From Oscillospiraceae bacterium (GTDB lineage Bacteria > Bacillota > Clostridia > Oscillospirales > Ruminococcaceae), in the NCBI GenBank assembly GCA_017472375.1, contig JAFUQL010000266.1, positions 1 to 18,933 of the forward strand: a stretch of DNA of 18,933 nucleotides, given 5' to 3'. This document shows positions 7,406-14,950 of the stretch, piece after piece. The notes beneath the pieces are model-generated. The model did not search any database and had not been told where the DNA came from. It saw only the letters and a list, made by a program, of their open reading frames with translations. The number at the start of each line of letters is the position of its first letter. Position 1 is the first letter of the stretch. The translations under genes and the position numbers were made by a program.

Positions 7406-8248
7406 TCAGCGCCGCTGCAGCAGGCCGTGCTCCTCCAGCCAGGCCACGCTCTGTCGGTCAGCGGCGCGTGGGTCGGCCCGGTAGCGGGCATCGTTGAACT
7501 CAAAGCTGTACAGGCCGGTATAACCATTGGCCTCGATGCGGGCCAGGTAGTCTGTAATGGGCAGGTCGCCGTCCCCCAGCGCGATGTGGATGCCCGGATG
7601 GGAGTCGTGCAGATGGACATGGCCCAGCAGGGGGCCGTGGGCCAGATAGCGGTCCAGTTCCTGCCCCATATACACCATCTGTCCCACATCCAGGATGGGG
7701 CGGGTGCTGCCGGGCGGCAGCAGGGCCAGCATCTCCCGCTGCTGTTCAGGGGTGTTCAGCAGATTGGAGGAGAGCGGGGTCAGTGTCTCCAGCAGAAGTA
7801 CCACGCCACGCTGCTGCGCGTACCGGGCCAGGTGCCCCAGGCTCTCGGCGGCCCGCTGCCACGCAGGGGCGGTCGGCCGGTCAAAATAACCGCAGCCGGC
7901 GGTGACCAGCACATGGGGGCAGCTCAGCGCCGCCGCCGCATCGATGGCCCGCTCGAAGTTGCGCAGGCTGTAGCTGCGCAGCGGCTCTTCCTCGGCCGCC
8001 AGATTCACCGGATAGGTGCACTGCTCGGGGGTGATGCAGCATACCCGCAGACCACGCCCGGCCAAAAGGCTTCGCACCCGGTCCAAATCATCCGCTGTGA
8101 GGAAGTCCAGGCAGAACTGGGGCGCAGCCGCCCACAGCTCCACGTTGGGGATGCCCAGCTCCGCCGCCGTGTCCAGAAAGTACTCCAGCGGCCAGCGCAG
8201 ATAGTGGTAGCTGCCCAGCGACAGCCGTTCTCTTGCAATGGGGGTCAT
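7406..8248 (-). CDS. frlC: TIM-barrel sugar epimerase/isomerase (AP endonuclease 2 family), FrlC-like
   Basis: 280-residue cytoplasmic protein of the xylose-isomerase-like TIM-barrel fold. Barrel metal-site residues appear in order: Glu in LLLETLTPLSSN, Asp in RPILDVGQMV, His in GHVHLHDSHPG, and Glu in LYSFEFND. The stretch ITPEQCTYPVNLAAEEEPLR parallels the YTPETNGYPYNM region of FrlC, which interconverts fructoselysine and its C3 epimer psicoselysine. The chosen start is ATG at 8248, four bases after the kinase stop codon with GAAGGG upstream. An upstream GTG-type extension to 8311 would only overlap the kinase and adds no family sequence. It is the last gene of the TRAP operon. The substrate is inferred from neighbours, and other 3-epimerases of ketoses have the same fold. 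Confidence 0.8.
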   Translation of the reverse strand: MTPIARERLSLGSYHYLRWPLEYFLDTAAELGIPNVELWAAAPQFCLDFLTADDLDRVRSLLAGRGLRVCCITPEQCTYPVNLAAEEEPLRSYSLRNFERAIDAAAALSCPHVLVTAGCGYFDRPTAPAWQRAAESLGHLARYAQQRGVVLLLETLTPLSSNLLNTPEQQREMLALLPPGSTRPILDVGQMVYMGQELDRYLAHGPLLGHVHLHDSHPGIHIALGDGDLPITDYLARIEANGYTGLYSFEFNDARYRADPRAADRQSVAWLEEHGLLQRR

Positions 8249-8252
8249 GGCA

Positions 8253-9152
8253 TCAGATCCCTTCGTAGAAGCGCCGGCGCAAGGCCTCCGGCACCGGGGT
8301 GCCGCAGTCAAATGCGCCGTGCACCAGGCAGTTTTTGGCGCTGAATGCGGCGGCCGCTTTCAGTGCCACGGGCAGGGCGCGGGCGCGGAAGCCTGCGTCC
8401 GCAAGGGTCATGTTTTCGTTCTTCATCTGCTCCAGCAGGGTCACCAGCATGGCGGTGGCAAAGCTGTCGCCGGCGCCCATGGTGTCCACCGGCTTCACCA
8501 GATCGGGAAGCTGGCGGTAGAAGCGCTCGCCGTCGAACACGGTGGCGCCTTTGCTGCCCCGGGTGGCGGTCACCACCCAGCAGCCCTTCCCGTGCAGACG
8601 GCGGCACAGGGCGGCGGTATCCTCCTCGTTCAGGTCGCTGCAGGACAGGAACGCAAAGTCAATGTAGGGGCACACCCGCTCCACCCGGTCCTCCTCGTTC
8701 CAGCGGAAGGAGAAGTCGTAGCTGACCAATGCGGGCAGGTCGTGCAGGGCGGGCAGGAGCCCGTCGGTAAATCCGTTGTTGGTGGTGTGGATCAGGTCGA
8801 AGCCGGCCGCATAGGCCAGATCCCCCTCATCCAGATAGATGGGGTACTGCTGCAGTACGCCGCCGCGGTTGCTGCCCTTGAACACCCGGTCGCCCTCCAC
8901 GAGGGTCACCCGGGCAAAGCCATTTTCGCCCTCATAGCTGCGGCAATGGCTGCGGCCCACGCTTTTGGCATCCAGTGTGGCTTGGTTGTGGGCAGCTACG
9001 GCATCCTGCCCGAACACGCCCATGTAGTCGGCCTGTGCGCCCAGGCTGGCGGCATACACCGCAAAATTCAGCGCCTGGCCGCCCGGGTACATCACCCCGG
9101 TGTGCAGATACACATCGCACACATTGTCGCCAAGGCCCAATACTTTCACCAT
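8253..9152 (-). CDS. frlD: PfkB-family carbohydrate kinase, FrlD-like
   Basis: 299-residue ribokinase-fold sugar kinase. The opening VLGLGDNVCDVYLHTGVMYPG and GGQALNFAVYAASLG match FrlD (GDNCVDIY and GGNAVNVAVY). The second PfkB signature DTMGAGDSFATAML lies near residues 221-234 and supplies the catalytic Asp and anion hole. The C-terminal NCLVHGAFDCG also parallels FrlD. In that pathway the enzyme phosphorylates O6 of the fructosamine to give the deglycase substrate. The ATG start has an AGAGGGATG ribosome site and follows a long hairpin that separates it from dctP. It is translated just ahead of the FrlC-like gene. Other ketose kinases such as fructokinase remain possible, but the neighbours favour a fructosamine kinase. 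Confidence 0.85.
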   Translation of the reverse strand: MVKVLGLGDNVCDVYLHTGVMYPGGQALNFAVYAASLGAQADYMGVFGQDAVAAHNQATLDAKSVGRSHCRSYEGENGFARVTLVEGDRVFKGSNRGGVLQQYPIYLDEGDLAYAAGFDLIHTTNNGFTDGLLPALHDLPALVSYDFSFRWNEEDRVERVCPYIDFAFLSCSDLNEEDTAALCRRLHGKGCWVVTATRGSKGATVFDGERFYRQLPDLVKPVDTMGAGDSFATAMLVTLLEQMKNENMTLADAGFRARALPVALKAAAAFSAKNCLVHGAFDCGTPVPEALRRRFYEGI

Positions 9153-9175
9153 AATGCATCCCTCTCAAAAAAGAA

Positions 9176-9243
9176 GGACGCTGCCGGACAGTCCCTCTCT
9201 GCCAGGTCCCCCTGACATGTGCGGGCCCTGTGCGGCAGCGTCC
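9176..9243 (-). terminator. Intra-operon hairpin with U-tract between dctP and the kinase gene
   Basis: A perfect 11-bp outer stem (GGACGCTGCCG with CGGCAGCGTCC) closes a 46-base loop holding a second stem (CAGG-CCC against GGG-CCTG with one mismatch, 9203-9210 and 9223-9230). On the minus strand it is followed at once by TTCTTTTTTG. It looks like an attenuating terminator or a 3'-end stabiliser that raises binding-protein expression over the downstream enzymes. Confidence 0.65.
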
Positions 9244-9308
9244 GTATCACACGATCAATTTACAGGTTGGGCAGATGCCCTCGGTCATTTGAAACGCTCG
9301 CGGGCCGA

Positions 9309-10367
9309 TCAGCCGTTGAACTCGCGGGTCAGGTCATACAGGTTGGGGGTGTTGAAGAAGCCCTCGGCCTGCAGCTCGGCGCCCAGAGGAGCGGCGGCAT
9401 CGATGAAGGCCTGACGGTCGATCTCACAGAAGGTGACACCGCCCTCGGTGATCAGCCACTCCTTGTCCTCTTCCCACTGGCCCAGAGTACGCTCGGTGTG
9501 CTTGGCAGCGACCTCAGCGGCGCACTCCTCGATGACCTTCTGATCCTCGGCGGACAGGCTGTTCCAGAAGGTGGTGGAGAAGCAGATCTGCTCGACGGGG
9601 TAGGCGTAATCAACGTCGGCCACATACTTGGCGGACTCGTACAGACCGGCAGAGCGGTAGCTGTCCTTGGAGCACTCGCCGCCGTCCACGACACCCTGCA
9701 TCAGGGCGAAGGGATACTCGGACCAGGACACGACAACGGGGGTGGCGCCCATGGCACGGGCGTTCTTCTCAAAGATGGGCAGGTTGGGGATGCGGTACTT
9801 CATGCCGACCATGTCGGAGGGGTCGTTCAGCTCGCGGTTGGCAAAGAAGATGCGGGGGTTCTTCTGGTACTCAAAGTTGACCACATGGATGCCCTGGTTG
9901 TCCAGGTTCTCCCAGATGGGATCGGCCAGATCGCTCTTCAGGTAGGCGACCATGGCGTCAAAGCTGTCAAACGCGAAGGCCATGGACAGGATGTTCAGGT
10001 CGGCCTCGTAGGTAGCCAGGGTGTCCAGAGCGCACATCATGCCCTCCTGCAGACCCACCTGCAGGTTCTCCAGCATGGTGGTCTCGTTGCCCAGCTGCTC
10101 AGCGGGGTAGAACTCGAAGTAGTAGCGGTCACCGATGCGCTCGTTGACCAGATCGCAGAACTCCTGGCAGGAGATGGGGGCGGGCTCGCCGATGGCGCCG
10201 GAGTTGCCGAACTTGACGACCGTGGCGGCAGCGGGAGCGGGCTCGGAGGCGGCCTCAGAAGAGGCAGCCTCGGATGCGGGTGCGGAGCTGGCGGCACCGC
10301 CGCCGCAGCCGACCAGCAGGCTCAGACACATGACCAGAGCCAGAGCGAGAGCAAGAAGCTTTTTCAT
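9309..10367 (-). CDS. dctP: TRAP transporter solute-binding lipoprotein DctP
   Basis: 352-residue extracytoplasmic binding protein. The lipoprotein signal peptide MKKLLALALALVMCLSLLVG ends at a lipobox with the acylated Cys at residue 21, followed by a Ser/Ala/Pro-rich tether. The mature domain shows TRAP hallmarks: GMKYRIPN, whose Arg normally holds the ligand carboxylate, and FALMQGVVDGGEC. Family knowledge therefore predicts an organic-acid type ligand, compatible with an amino-acid-linked sugar or pyroglutamyl compound. A strong AAGGAGGAA ribosome site sits eight bases before the ATG. It lies 69 bases after dctM and is followed by a hairpin with a T-tract, as is common for highly expressed binding proteins. 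Absence of typical nan genes makes sialic acid less likely. Confidence 0.92.
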   Translation of the reverse strand: MKKLLALALALVMCLSLLVGCGGGAASSAPASEAASSEAASEPAPAAATVVKFGNSGAIGEPAPISCQEFCDLVNERIGDRYYFEFYPAEQLGNETTMLENLQVGLQEGMMCALDTLATYEADLNILSMAFAFDSFDAMVAYLKSDLADPIWENLDNQGIHVVNFEYQKNPRIFFANRELNDPSDMVGMKYRIPNLPIFEKNARAMGATPVVVSWSEYPFALMQGVVDGGECSKDSYRSAGLYESAKYVADVDYAYPVEQICFSTTFWNSLSAEDQKVIEECAAEVAAKHTERTLGQWEEDKEWLITEGGVTFCEIDRQAFIDAAAPLGAELQAEGFFNTPNLYDLTREFNG

Positions 10368-10436
10368 TGATTGTTCCTCCTTGTGTTTTGATGGTCTATC
10401 TTACCGCGCTTACAGGGCACGGCAGGTACAGAGGGA

Positions 10437-11732
10437 TCAGATGGAGCCCAGCAGGCGGGGCAGACCCATGGTGAAGGGCTCCCAGAAGGTGATCAGCAGC
10501 AGGGTGCCGACCAGCGGGATCATAAATTGGACGGTGTACTTGACGGCGTCCTCGAATTTGTTTCCGGTGGCCTTGCAGGTGACGAACAGGGCAGGGGCCA
10601 TGGGAGGGGTGATCAGGCCGATGGTGACGTTGAACACAGCCATGACGCCCATCTGGACATAGTCCATACCCAGGCCGGTGGCCAGGCTCATCAGCAGGGG
10701 AGCCACCATGATGAGGATCTGCATGGAGCCGATGAAGCAGCCCAGGAACAGCAGCATCAGGTTGAGCAGCAGCAGGATGACGATCTTGTTGCCCAGACCC
10801 AGCAGGACGCTGGTCATCCAGCCGATCAGGCCGCTGATGACGATGATCCAGTTGAAGATCAGGCCGGTGGCGCACAGGCACATGGCCATGCCGGCGCTGA
10901 TGATGGTGGAGCGCAGAGTGCGGGTCAGGCTGGCCCAGGTGAACTTGCGGGTCACGACGGCGGCCAGCACACAATAGGCAGCGGCCACCACCGAGCACTC
11001 GGTGGGGGTGAACACGCCGCTCATAACGCCGCCGATCAGGATGGCGGGGCCACCCAGAGCGGGCCGTGCACGGACGGTGTGGTCGATGCGCTCGGCCCAG
11101 GATGCCTTGGGGGCGCGGGGCGCTTTGATGCCCTGCAGCTTGATGGAGAAGTAGATCCAGACCATCATCATGAGGCCCATGAACACGCCGGGCACCATGC
11201 CCGCCTGGAACATGGCCAGGGTGGAGGTCTGGCTCAGGAAGGCCCAGACCACGAAGTTGATGGAGGGCGGGATGATGGGGCCGATGGTGCAGGATGCGGC
11301 GGAGCAGGCCACCGAGAAGGCGGAGTCATAGCCGGCCTTCTCCATGGAGCGGACCTCCAGCGCGCCGATGCCGCCGGCGTCGGCCAGGGCGGAGCCGGAC
11401 ATGCCGGCAAAGACCATGGAATCCAGGATGTTGGCGTGGGCCAGGCCGCCGGTGAAGTGGCCGACCCATTTTTCAAACATTTCAAATAGTCCGTCTGACA
11501 AGCCTGTCTCGGACATGTACGAGCCTACGAACAGGAACGCCGGGAGCGCCAGCATATTGAAATCGGCCAGAGAGTTGGCGGTGCGCTGGGCGAACATGAC
11601 GAAGGACTGGTTGTTGATGATGACGAACTCGAAGGCCGAGGCCAGCATCGCGTAGGATACAGGGACCTGAAGCAGGATCAGGACCACGAAGGTGCCGAAA
11701 TACAGCAGCAGATACGGATCGATGTTAGTCAA
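10437..11732 (-). CDS. dctM: TRAP transporter large permease DctM
   Basis: 431-residue multi-spanning membrane protein, the ion-coupled translocation subunit. Typical stretches are PALFLFVGSYM-like (ALPAFLFVGSYMSETGLSDG), GMSGSALADAGGIGALEVRSM, and IGPIIPPSINFVVWAF, and its length matches the family. The start is TTG at 11732, inside GTTGACTAA at the end of dctQ. A GGAAGGGGG ribosome site eight bases upstream supports this start, and the genes overlap by eight bases, which implies coupled translation. It acts with DctQ and DctP to import the regulon's substrate using a sodium or proton gradient. Confidence 0.95.
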   Translation of the reverse strand: MTNIDPYLLLYFGTFVVLILLQVPVSYAMLASAFEFVIINNQSFVMFAQRTANSLADFNMLALPAFLFVGSYMSETGLSDGLFEMFEKWVGHFTGGLAHANILDSMVFAGMSGSALADAGGIGALEVRSMEKAGYDSAFSVACSAASCTIGPIIPPSINFVVWAFLSQTSTLAMFQAGMVPGVFMGLMMMVWIYFSIKLQGIKAPRAPKASWAERIDHTVRARPALGGPAILIGGVMSGVFTPTECSVVAAAYCVLAAVVTRKFTWASLTRTLRSTIISAGMAMCLCATGLIFNWIIVISGLIGWMTSVLLGLGNKIVILLLLNLMLLFLGCFIGSMQILIMVAPLLMSLATGLGMDYVQMGVMAVFNVTIGLITPPMAPALFVTCKATGNKFEDAVKYTVQFMIPLVGTLLLITFWEPFTMGLPRLLGSI

Positions 11733-12303
11733 CGACAGAACCCCCTTCCTGAATGACGGGTGCGCAGATGCTCTCGTCGCCGGTCACGGCGAAGGCAATG
11801 GTCTTGTACAGGCACATCACCAGCATGATGATGTTCATCACCAGCACCGGCAGCGCGTAGTACCAGCCCTTGCTGAAGGGCAGGCCGCCCACGGGAGGCA
11901 TTTTCTTCTGCATCTGGAACAGCTCCCAGCTTGCGGGAATGTAGACCCAGGTGATCACCAGAATGATCACGTTGGTGACATTGAACATGATGCGGCGGAA
12001 CCAGGCGGGCATCTTCTTCATCAGGAACTCCAGCACCGCGTGCTCGTTTTCCCAATAGACCACGCACCAGGCCAGGCACATGGACCAGATCATCAGGCCG
12101 GTGACCGCCTCATCGATGCCATAGATGGGATTGCTGAAGACAAAGCGCATGACGACCTGGAAAAACAGCAGCGCCATAAAGACAAAGATCACATAGCCTG
12201 TGAAGGTCTTCATCAGGTCGTTGGCCTTGTCCATCACTTTGCCGACGGAACGGATCGCTTGTTTCATACAATGTTTTTGTATGCCGCGGAAATCGCGGAC
12301 CAT
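11725..12303 (-). CDS. dctQ: TRAP transporter small permease DctQ
   Basis: 192-residue membrane protein with four predicted spans. It carries DctQ-family sequence such as VVMRFVFSNPIYGIDEAVTGLMIWSMCLAW, broken here as VVMRFVFSNPIYGIDE then AVTGLMIWSMCLAW. It is first in the TRAP operon. ATG at 12303 has an AAGGAG site only three bases upstream, a short spacing; the internal Met at residue 13 lacks a ribosome site. The operator-regulated promoter lies about 180 bases upstream. Confidence 0.92.
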   Translation of the reverse strand: MVRDFRGIQKHCMKQAIRSVGKVMDKANDLMKTFTGYVIFVFMALLFFQVVMRFVFSNPIYGIDEAVTGLMIWSMCLAWCVVYWENEHAVLEFLMKKMPAWFRRIMFNVTNVIILVITWVYIPASWELFQMQKKMPPVGGLPFSKGWYYALPVLVMNIIMLVMCLYKTIAFAVTGDESICAPVIQEGGSVVD

Positions 12304-12459
12304 ACGCTCCTTTCTTTGCTGTGATCTGCCCTCTATCGGAAAGGGGGCGGGCAGGCCCCTTTCCCTGAGCGGTCGATTCGTGCCATTCCACGGCTGGCCG
12401 GCCGGGGAACTGTTTGAACAGCGGGTTGCTCAAGGCCACTGGTCATCGCGGATAGTAAC

Positions 12460-12469
12460 CAAACGTCAT
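12460..12469 (-). promoter_or_regulatory. Operator candidate C
   Basis: ATGACGTTTG on the minus strand, embedded in an AT-rich stretch. Its ACGT core begins 19 bases after the dctQ -10 hexamer, the same distance as for copy A2 at the GntR promoter. Confidence 0.5.
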
Positions 12470-12485
12470 ATATGGTTATAATATA

Positions 12486-12514
12486 TTAGTACCAAAATTC
12501 TTGAAACAATGCAA
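12486..12514 (-). promoter_or_regulatory. Promoter of the TRAP/kinase/epimerase operon
   Basis: Minus strand: -35 TTGCAT (12509-12514), a 17-base spacer, and -10 TACTAA (12486-12491). An alternative pair, TTTCAA with TATTAT shifted a few bases downstream, is also possible. Either puts the start close to operator candidate C. Confidence 0.5.
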
Positions 12515-12537
12515 GGGGTTTTTCTCTTTTTTACCTC

Positions 12538-12581
12538 ATTTCGGCACAAATCGGCTTGTTGCACAAGGCGGGGGCCGAAAT
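12538..12581. other. Nested hairpin downstream of the MFS gene
   Basis: An 8-bp stem ATTTCGGC/GCCGAAAT encloses a second short hairpin CTTGT-TGC-ACAAG. On the minus strand no T run follows, so it is not a standard terminator of the MFS gene; it could protect the 3' end of that mRNA. Confidence 0.35.
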
Positions 12582-12606
12582 TTCTCTGTTTTGCGAAAAT
12601 ACGTTA

Positions 12607-13836
12607 TCAGCTTGCGGTGGGGCCATCGGGAGAGAACAGCACCGGGCCGCAGGCGGCCAGCAGCCCGCAGTTGGCCAGGCTGGTGAGCAGACTCATCAAA
12701 ACCAGCGAATCCACGCCGAAGCGGTCGCACAGCCAGCCGCCCAAAAGGTTGGCCAGGATGGTGCCGGTCACACTGCTGACGGTGAGGCCCATGGAGATGC
12801 AGAAGCTGCGGATGCGCCGGTCTGCGGTGCGGGTGAAGCACTCCACACTGGCGGCAAAGTACAGTGCAAAGCTGACCGACTGGAGTGCCTGCCCCAGATA
12901 CAGCGGCCACAGCCCGGGCAGCGCGAAGACGAGCAAGGGCCGCAGCACGTCGGTGAGCAGGGCGGCGGTCAGGAAGGTGCGCAGCGGCAGCCGGTCGCCC
13001 CGGGGAACGGCTGCAAGGGCCATCAGGGTGAGAAACTCCACCGCCGCGCCCACGGCGCACACATTGCCGAAGGTCCCGGCATCGCCGCCCCGCGCCGCGG
13101 AGATCAGCGACAGATAGCTGCCCACCGGCCGGTGGCTGAGCCAGTACACGGTGCACAGCAGCAGGCACAGCATATAGCGGCGGCTGCCGGCGGCCACCCG
13201 GAAGGACCCGGCCAGCGAGAGCTGGCGCTCCCCGGGGCGGGCGGCCTCCCGGCGGCGGTTGCCCAGCTCGATCCTGGGCAGCAAGGCCAGGAAGGGCAGC
13301 ACCATCAGGAACAGTGCCGCCTGCACCAGAAAATAGGTGTCCCAGCCAAAGCGGCGGAAGTAATGGCCTGCCAGCACCGAGGTGAGGGCAAAGCCGATGG
13401 AGCCGCCCGCCCGGATGCGGCTGTATACCAGCCCCGGGTCCAGCTCCAGGCTGCAGTTCACCCAGGCATCCATGAGCTGGCTGAAGGGGTAGGCCAGCCC
13501 TGCCGTCAGGATCAGTGCGGGCAGGCAGAGCTCCGGGCGGTGGGCAAAGCGGGTGCAGAACACACACAGCCCCAGAATGGCGGCGGTGCACAGGGCCAGG
13601 TACCGCCGGGTGGACAGGAACGTGTCGGTGAGGTAGCCGCCCACCGGCTCCATCAGCAGGTTGGCCAGCAGGGTGATGCTGGTGATGACCCCGCACAGGG
13701 TGGCGCTGTAGCCCTGCTCGGTCAGATAGAGGACGATGTAGCTGGAAAAGACACAGTAGCCGCTGTAATAAAAGAAGTAAGCGCCCAGGAAGGGCCCGCT
13801 GTACCGCGGCCTTCGTTTGGTCTGCAGGTCATCCAC
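12607..13836 (-). CDS. Major facilitator superfamily transporter
   Basis: 409-residue protein with about twelve predicted membrane spans. Features include YIVLYLTEQGYSATLCGVI in the first helices, LMEPVGGYLTDTFLSTRRY as the loop 2-3 MFS motif, and a charged central loop (RIELGNRRREAARPGER) between the two halves. Substrate cannot be told; the general resemblance is to sugar or nucleoside symporters. The start is GTG at 13836, supported by AGGAGG nine bases upstream. It follows the sialidase-like gene by 16 bases and ends its operon. It is a second transporter in the regulon and could import another form of the substrate or export a product. Confidence 0.88.
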   Translation of the reverse strand: MDDLQTKRRPRYSGPFLGAYFFYYSGYCVFSSYIVLYLTEQGYSATLCGVITSITLLANLLMEPVGGYLTDTFLSTRRYLALCTAAILGLCVFCTRFAHRPELCLPALILTAGLAYPFSQLMDAWVNCSLELDPGLVYSRIRAGGSIGFALTSVLAGHYFRRFGWDTYFLVQAALFLMVLPFLALLPRIELGNRRREAARPGERQLSLAGSFRVAAGSRRYMLCLLLCTVYWLSHRPVGSYLSLISAARGGDAGTFGNVCAVGAAVEFLTLMALAAVPRGDRLPLRTFLTAALLTDVLRPLLVFALPGLWPLYLGQALQSVSFALYFAASVECFTRTADRRIRSFCISMGLTVSSVTGTILANLLGGWLCDRFGVDSLVLMSLLTSLANCGLLAACGPVLFSPDGPTAS

Positions 13837-13852
13837 GGCGGCACACCTCCTC

Positions 13853-14920
13853 TCACTGCTCCAGCAGGCTCAGGGGGATGCGTGCAAAGGCCAGTGCCCG
13901 GTTGAAGATGCAGTTGCCGCCGGTCCAGCCCTGCTCGTAGAAGCAGTACAGGGTGCTGCCGTTGGGGCTCTGGGCCAGGTCGGAGGCGCCAGCCTCCCGC
14001 TCCAGCGCAAGCCCTGCCGACCAGGAGGCGCCGTCGTCTTCGCTGAGCCGCACCGTCAGGTTCTGCCGGGCATCCAGGCTCCAGCGGACAGGTTCGCCCT
14101 GTCGCTGCCGCTCCAGCGCGGGTTCGTCACCGTAGGCGCAGTTCACAAAGGCCATGCGGCCGTCCTTCAGGGTCAGCAGTGCGCCCGCACACACCGGGTC
14201 GGGCAGGGTCTGGTTCAGGTAGGCGATGCCCCAGCGCTCCGGCCCGCCCTGGCAGAAGGCCCGCCGCCGCACGCCGGGGATCTCATGGCGCATGGTGGCC
14301 AGCAGCCGGCCGTCGCTCTTCTCGGCTACCGATGCCTCGGTGGGGTCGCCCACCCCGTTGCCTGCCGGCACCACATTGCTGCACTGCCAGCTTGCACCCC
14401 GGTCGGTGCTGTACAGGCAGGCGAAGCAGGCGGGCAGGTGGGCGTTTTCGCCCCGGCTCAGCCACAGGGGCACCACCAGTGTGCCGTCGCGCATGCACAG
14501 CCCGTGCCCCGGAGCGATGGCCCACAGGGTCAAGGGCCACTGGCTGCGAAAGCCATCCACGGTGTCGGTCAGCTCACGGGCGGGGCCGAAGCTGCGCCCA
14601 TTGTCGTCACTCATCTGCATGAACAGGCGGGTGTAGTCCTGGCACCAGAACAGCCATACAAGGCCGTCCGGGCCGGCCAGCAGCATGGGGTTGTGGAGCA
14701 GCTCGCCCTGCTCGGGGCGCACAAGCACCACCCGTCCGCCGAAGGTATGCCCGCCGTCCACGCTGCGGCGCATCAGCAGGGTGCGGCTCCCGTCGGCGCT
14801 GCGGCCCTCGTAGCACACCAGCACATCGCCCTGCGCGGTGGTCACCACGCCCGGCACCCGGTAGGAGTCGAAGGGGCCGCGCCCGTTCACCTCCACCTGT
14901 GTTGTCTGGATCTGTTTCAT
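13853..14920 (-). CDS. Sialidase-like (GH33/BNR-repeat) protein without signal peptide
   Basis: 355-residue six-bladed propeller protein. Four Asp-boxes are visible: SVDGGHTF (53-60), SDDNGRSF (104-111), STDRGASW (171-178) and SEDDGASW (293-300). The FRIP-like motif is YRVP with Arg21. Other sialidase-type residues are the EGR-SADG segment (possible catalytic Asp43), Glu195, Arg211, and Tyr328-Glu329 near the end. There is no signal peptide or membrane anchor, so it should be cytoplasmic, unlike most scavenging sialidases. The ATG has a GGAGGG site. It sits between a mutarotase and an MFS transporter. Whether the substrate is a sialoside is doubtful, since no sialic-acid catabolic genes are present; a divergent glycosidase or lyase role is possible. 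Confidence 0.83.
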   Translation of the reverse strand: MKQIQTTQVEVNGRGPFDSYRVPGVVTTAQGDVLVCYEGRSADGSRTLLMRRSVDGGHTFGGRVVLVRPEQGELLHNPMLLAGPDGLVWLFWCQDYTRLFMQMSDDNGRSFGPARELTDTVDGFRSQWPLTLWAIAPGHGLCMRDGTLVVPLWLSRGENAHLPACFACLYSTDRGASWQCSNVVPAGNGVGDPTEASVAEKSDGRLLATMRHEIPGVRRRAFCQGGPERWGIAYLNQTLPDPVCAGALLTLKDGRMAFVNCAYGDEPALERQRQGEPVRWSLDARQNLTVRLSEDDGASWSAGLALEREAGASDLAQSPNGSTLYCFYEQGWTGGNCIFNRALAFARIPLSLLEQ

Positions 14921-14950
14921 ATCGTGTTCCCTCCCTCGAGGTGTTTCTTA

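Larger units (their letters stand above)
12304..12606. other. Intergenic region between the MFS gene and dctQ
   Basis: This 303-base gap holds the dctQ promoter and operator candidate C plus a nested hairpin at 12538-12581. The part from 12304 to 12459, a long leader of dctQ, contains no gene or family motif that I can recognise. No conventional terminator follows the MFS stop codon. Confidence 0.7.

Noticed and set aside
8249..8311. 63-base upstream extension of the epimerase gene
   Set aside because: It overlaps the kinase gene, adds a low-complexity segment (TAAPRCRRPCAGAS) and ignores the well-placed ATG at 8248.
12556..13905. Plus-strand open frame of about 450 codons opposite the MFS gene
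   Set aside because: Gln/Gly/Ala-rich translation without motifs or ribosome site; the MFS protein on the other strand is convincing.
9309..14920. Reading the block as a sialic acid operon (sialidase plus TRAP)
   Set aside because: No NanA, NanE, NanK or NagB homologue is present, and the kinase, SIS and TIM-barrel proteins look like FrlD, FrlB and FrlC.
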